Assembly: GCA_002189035.1 (NCBI GenBank)
Contig: NEEC01000027.1
Coordinates: 620,001 to 684,000 of the forward strand
Direction of reading: 5' to 3'
Length of the DNA stretch: 64,000 bases
Origin: Utricularia gibba
Lineage: Eukaryota; Streptophyta; Magnoliopsida; Lamiales; Lentibulariaceae
Numbering within the stretch: position 1 is the first letter of the stretch; each line of letters opens with the position of its first letter. The translations under genes were made by a program, and so were the position numbers. Positions 60,052 through 64,000 of this stretch are shown here, piece after piece. The notes below the pieces were generated by a model that worked only from the letters and a program-made list of their open reading frames with translations, had not been told where the DNA came from and did no database searches.

Positions 60052-61778
60052 GAGCTCTGATACATCGTCGGACGACAAAGCTTCCAACACGGAAGATGAC
60101 CGGCTCAGAATGAGATTTAAAACGTCATGCTGTGCGCAGCGTGACTCATCACGGTTTGCAAGATATTGCAAGATATTGAACGCGGCACGAAGCATGCATC
60201 AGTTGTGCGTATGAACACACCCGTGGCATTGTAAGGGATCACCTCAAAAATGAAAATTTCACACCTTCCAATGAAATCCATATGTTTTACAAACGAGAAA
60301 TCACATTCGCGTCGAATCGGAAGCCCCGAGTCGAATTATCGCGAACGTCATGGCAACTTTGTGGCACAATTGAAGGCTAATATAAGGAAATAATTCGAGC
60401 TCTGATAAATCGTCGGACGACGAAGCTTCCATCACGGATGATGACCGCCTCGGAATGAGCTTCGAAACGGTGTGTCGTGCGCAACGCGGGTAATCACGGT
60501 TTTGAAGATATCGACAAAATACGGAATGGTGCACGAGGTCTACATCAGGTGTGGGTTGGAAAACACCCGTGGCATTGTAAGGGATCGCCTCGAAAACGAA
60601 AATTTCACACCTTCCAATGAAATGCATATGTATTGCATGCGCGAAATCCCATTCCTGTCGAATCGGAAGTCCCGAGTCAAAGCATCGCGAACGTCGTGGC
60701 CACTTTGTGGCACAATTGAAGGCTAATAGAAGGCAATAATTCGAGCTCTGATACATTGTCGGACGACAAAGCTTCCAACACGGAAGATGACCGGCTTAGA
60801 ATGAGCTTTGAAACGGTATCCTGTGCGTAGCGTGACTTATCACGGTTTGCAAGATATCGACAAGATATTGAACGAGGCACGAGGCATGCATCATGTGTGC
60901 GTAGGAACACACCCGTGGCATTGTAAGGGATCGCGTCGAAAACAAAAATTTCACACCTTCCAATGAAATGCATATGCTTTGCATGCGAGAAATCCCATTC
61001 CTGTCGAATCGGAAGTCCCGAGTCACACCATCGCGAACGTCGTGGCCACTTTGTGGCACAATTGAAGGCTAATAGAAGGCAATAATTAGAGCTCTGATAC
61101 ATCGTCGGATTACGAAGCTTCCAACACGGAAGATGCTCGGCTAAGAATGAGCTTTGAAACGTCATGCCGTGCGCAGCGTGACTCATCACGGTTTGCAAGA
61201 TATCGACAAGATATTGAACGAGGCACGAGGCATGCATCAGGTGTGCGTAAGAACACACCCGTCGCATTGTAAGGGATCGCCTCGAAAACGAAAATTTCAC
61301 ACCTTCCAATGAAATGCATATGTATTGCATGCGAGAAATCCCATTCCTGTCGAATCGGAAGTCCCGAGTCAAACATCGCGAACGTCGTGGCCACTTTGTG
61401 GCACAATTGAAGGCTAATAGAAGGCAATAATTCGAGCTCTGATACATTGTCGGACGACAAAGCTTCCAACACGGAAGATGACCGGCTTAGAATGAGCTTT
61501 GAAACGGTATCCTGTGCGTAGCGTGACTATCACGGTTTGCAAGATATCGACAAGATATTGAACGAGGCACGAGGCATGCATCATGTGTGCGTAGGAACAC
61601 ACCCGTGGCATTGTAAGGGATCGCGTCGAAAACGAAAATTTCACACCTTCCAATGAAATGCATATGTTTTGCATGCGAGAAATCACATTCGCATCGAATC
61701 GGAAGTCCCGAGTCGCATCGTCGCGAACGTCGTGGCCAATTTGGGGCACAATTGAAGGCTAAAATACGGCAATAATTC
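60052..61778 (+). repeat. HOR unit 31: canonical A-B-D-E-F
   Basis: Starts: A 60052, B 60397, D 60743, E 61089, F 61434; total 1727 bp. B ends GTCAAAGCATCGCG as in unit 19, and E has CCCGTCGCATTG as in unit 6. The 36508 E of unit 19 instead has CCCGTGCATTG, so this tag was changed in one copy. Confidence 0.94.
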
Positions 61779-63504
61779 GAGCTCTGATACATCGTCGGAC
61801 GACAAAGCTTCCAACACGGAAGATGACCGGCTCAGAATGAGATTTAAAACGTCATGCTGTGCGCAGCGTGACTCATCACGGTTTGCAAGATATTGCAAGA
61901 TATTGAACGCGGCACGAAGCATGCATCAGTTGTGCGTATGAACACACCCGTGGCATTGTAAGGGATCACCTCAAAAATGAAAATTTCACACCTTCCAATG
62001 AAATCCATATGTTTTACAAACGAGAAATCACATTCGCGTCGAATCGGAAGCCCCGAGTCGAATTATCGCGAACGTCATGGCAACTTTGTGGCACAATTGA
62101 AGGCTAATATAAGGAAATAATTCGAGCTCTGATAAATCGTCGGACGACGAAGCTTCCATCACGGATGATGACCGCCTCGGAATGAGCTTCGAAACGGTGT
62201 GTCGTGCGCAACGCGGGTAATCACGGTTTTGAAGATATCGACAAAATACGGAATGGTGCACGAGGTCTACATCAGGTGTGGGTTGGAAAACACCCGTGGC
62301 ATTGTAAGGGATCGCCTCGAAAACGAAAATTTCACACCTTCCAATGAAATGCATATGTATTGCATGCGCGAAATCCCATTCCTGTCGAATCGGAAGTCCC
62401 GAGTCAAACCATCGCGAACGTCGTGGCCACTTTGTGGCACAATTGAAGGCTAATAGAAGGCAATAATTCGAGCTCTGATACATTGTCGGACGACAAAGCT
62501 TCCAACACGGAAGATGACCGGCTTAGAATGAGCTTTGAAACGGTATCCTGTGCGTAGCGTGACTTATCACGGTTTGCAAGATATCGACAAGATATTGAAC
62601 GAGGCACGAGGCATGCATCATGTGTGCGTAGGAACACACCCGTGGCATTGTAAGGGATCGCGTCGAAAACAAAAATTTCACACCTTCCAATGAAATGCAT
62701 ATGCTTTGCATGCGAGAAATCCATTCCTGTCGAATCGGAAGTCCCGAGTCACACCATCGCGAACGTCGTGGCCACTTTGTGGCACAATTGAAGGCTAATA
62801 GAAGGCAATAATTAGAGCTCTGATACATCGTCGGATTACGAAGCTTCCAACACGGAAGATGCCGGCTAAGAATGAGCTTTGAAACGTCATGCCGTGCGCA
62901 GCGTGACTCATCACGGTTTGCAAGATATCGACAAGATATTGAACGAGGCACGAGGCATGCATCAGGTGTGCGTAAGAACACACCCGTAGCATTGTAAGGG
63001 ATCGCCTCGAAAACGAAAATTTCACACCTTCCAATGAAATGCATATGTATTGCATGCGAGAAATCCCATTCCTGTCGAATCGGAAGTCCCGAGTCACACC
63101 ATCGCGAACGTCGTGGCCACTTTGTGGCACAATTGAAGGCTAATAGAAGGCAATAATTCGAGCTCTGATACATTTTCGGACGACAAAGCTTCCAACACGG
63201 AAGATGACCGCTCAGAATGAGCTTTGAAACGGTATCCTGTGCGTAGCGTGACTCATCACGGTTTGCAAGATATCGACAAGATATTGAACGAGGCACGAGG
63301 CATGCATCATGTGTGCGTAGGAACACACCCGTGGCATTGTAAGGGATCGCGTCGAAAACGAAAATTTCACACCTTCCAATGAAATGCATATGTTTTGCAT
63401 GCGAGAAATCACATTCGCATCGAATCGGAAGTCCCGAGTCGCATCGTCGCGAACGTCGTGGCCAATTTGGGGCACAATTGAAGGCTAAAATACGGCAATA
63501 ATTC
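61779..63504 (+). repeat. HOR unit 32: canonical A-B-D-E-F
   Basis: Starts: A 61779, B 62124, D 62470, E 62815, F 63160; total 1726 bp. E has GATGCCGGCTAAG and CCCGTAGCATTG. F begins CATTTTCGG. The monomer closely matches the front of the F/A hybrid at 38566, but here the full F back and a separate A follow. Confidence 0.94.
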
Positions 63505-64000
63505 GAGCTCTGATACATCGTCGGACGACAAAGCTTCCAACACGGAAGATGACCGGCTCAGAATGAGATTTAAAACGTCATGCTGTGCGCAGCGTGACTC
63601 ATCACGGTTTGCAAGATATTGCAAGATATTGAACGCGGCACGAAGCATGCATCAGTTGTGCGTATGAACACACCCGTGGCATTGTAAGGGATCACCTCAA
63701 AAATGAAAATTTCACACCTTCCAATGAAATCCATATGTTTTACAAACGAGAAATCACATTCGCGTCGAATCGGAAGCCCCGAGTCGAATTATCGCGAACG
63801 TCATGGCAACTTTGTGGCACAATTGAAGGCTAATATAAGGAAATAATTCGAGCTCTGATAAATCGTCGGACGACGAAGCTTCCATCACGGATGATGACCG
63901 CCTCGGAATGAGCTTCGAAACGGTGTGTCGTGCGCAACGCGGGTAATCACGGTTTTGAAGATATCGACAAAATACGGAATGGTGCACGAGGTCTACATCA
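63505..64000 (+). repeat. HOR unit 33, partial: A-B
   Basis: A 63505-63849 is complete. B begins at 63850 and is cut by the window end at GTCTACATCA, about 151 bp in. The array clearly continues to the right. Confidence 0.93.

Larger units (their letters stand above)
42686..63159 (+). repeat. Macro-repeat, copy 2 (units 23-32, ~20.5 kb)
   Basis: The block matches 17927-38565 in monomer order. The distance between paired monomers falls from 24759 bp at the left (17927/42686) to 24580 bp by 30676/55256, then stays at 24579-24581 to 37199/61779. All the length difference therefore accumulates in 42.7-55.3 kb as small deletions, while the right part is nearly colinear. F at 63160 and A at 63505 continue beyond the aligned E. 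Confidence 0.88.
1..64000 (+). repeat. Satellite DNA array, ~345 bp monomer with higher-order repeat structure
   Basis: Counting from one GAGCTCTGATA box to the next gives 188 head-to-tail monomers, all in one orientation and mostly 343-347 bp. Nearly every monomer has AAGCTT about 30 bp after GAGCTC, a GATATC or GATATT segment, GCATGCATCA near the middle, CATATG, and the near-invariant ATTTCACACCTTCCAATGAA. Type-specific substitutions define A, B, B', C, D, E and F (examples annotated below), and these recur in a set order, which is the definition of a higher-order repeat. Both window ends fall inside monomers, so the array continues on both sides. The family is known only in the general sense: long homogenised satellite arrays are typical of eukaryotic centromeric and heterochromatic DNA. 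The centromere role and the host species are inference. Confidence 0.97.

Noticed and set aside
1-64000. CRISPR array
   Set aside because: The repetition is regular, but the whole 345-bp unit repeats, with no short repeats separated by unique spacers and no cas genes.
1-64000. Inverted satellite blocks
   Set aside because: Every monomer start from 335 to 63850 reads in the same orientation, so no inversion point exists in the window.

Overview
The whole 64 kb is one uninterrupted satellite DNA array. I see no protein gene, RNA gene, transposon, telomere repeat, rDNA or single-copy flank. The basic unit is a monomer of about 345 bp (usually 343-347), always in the same orientation. I placed 188 monomer starts by the recurring GAGCTCTGATA box, starting each monomer at that GAGCTC. 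Nearly all monomers also carry AAGCTT, a mid-monomer GCATGCATCA and a near-invariant ATTTCACACCTTCCAATGAA. This indicates eukaryotic heterochromatin, plausibly (peri)centromeric. The species cannot be named from the sequence; a plant or invertebrate would both fit. I do not recognise the monomer as a published satellite.

Monomers fall into recurring types, named here A, B, B', C, D, E and F, plus two divergent types, G and H. They are arranged as a higher-order repeat (HOR). The basic HOR is A-B-D-E-F, 5 monomers and about 1.73 kb (clean at 9503-13305 and 60052-63504). A longer form, A-B'-C-D-E-F, is about 2.07 kb (33402-35472, 57983-60051). Other units add D-E pairs, lose monomers (3-mer and 4-mer forms) or contain hybrid monomers. 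I annotate 33 consecutive HOR units, each starting at an A monomer or an F/A hybrid.

A third level lies above this. Ten successive HOR units at 17927-38565 recur in the same order at 42686-63159, including the same odd hybrids and the same divergent E*-G-H island (32281-33055 and 56861-57636). Between them, 38566-42685 is a 12-monomer partial copy of the start of the same block. The left 17.9 kb is less regular. It holds several scrambled or shortened monomers (around 3392-3540, 4845-5136, 8850-9157, 13990-14570, 15340-15540 and 16617-16894), one of which contains the only clearly non-satellite sequence in the window, a hairpin at 3473-3503.

Open frames of up to about 390 codons exist, mostly on the minus strand. 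They are by-products of a monomer whose length is often a multiple of three, and I give no coding call. Small deletions are concentrated in some stretches, notably 42.7-55.2 kb. That pattern is at least partly what an imperfect long-read consensus would give, so fine detail there should be read with caution.
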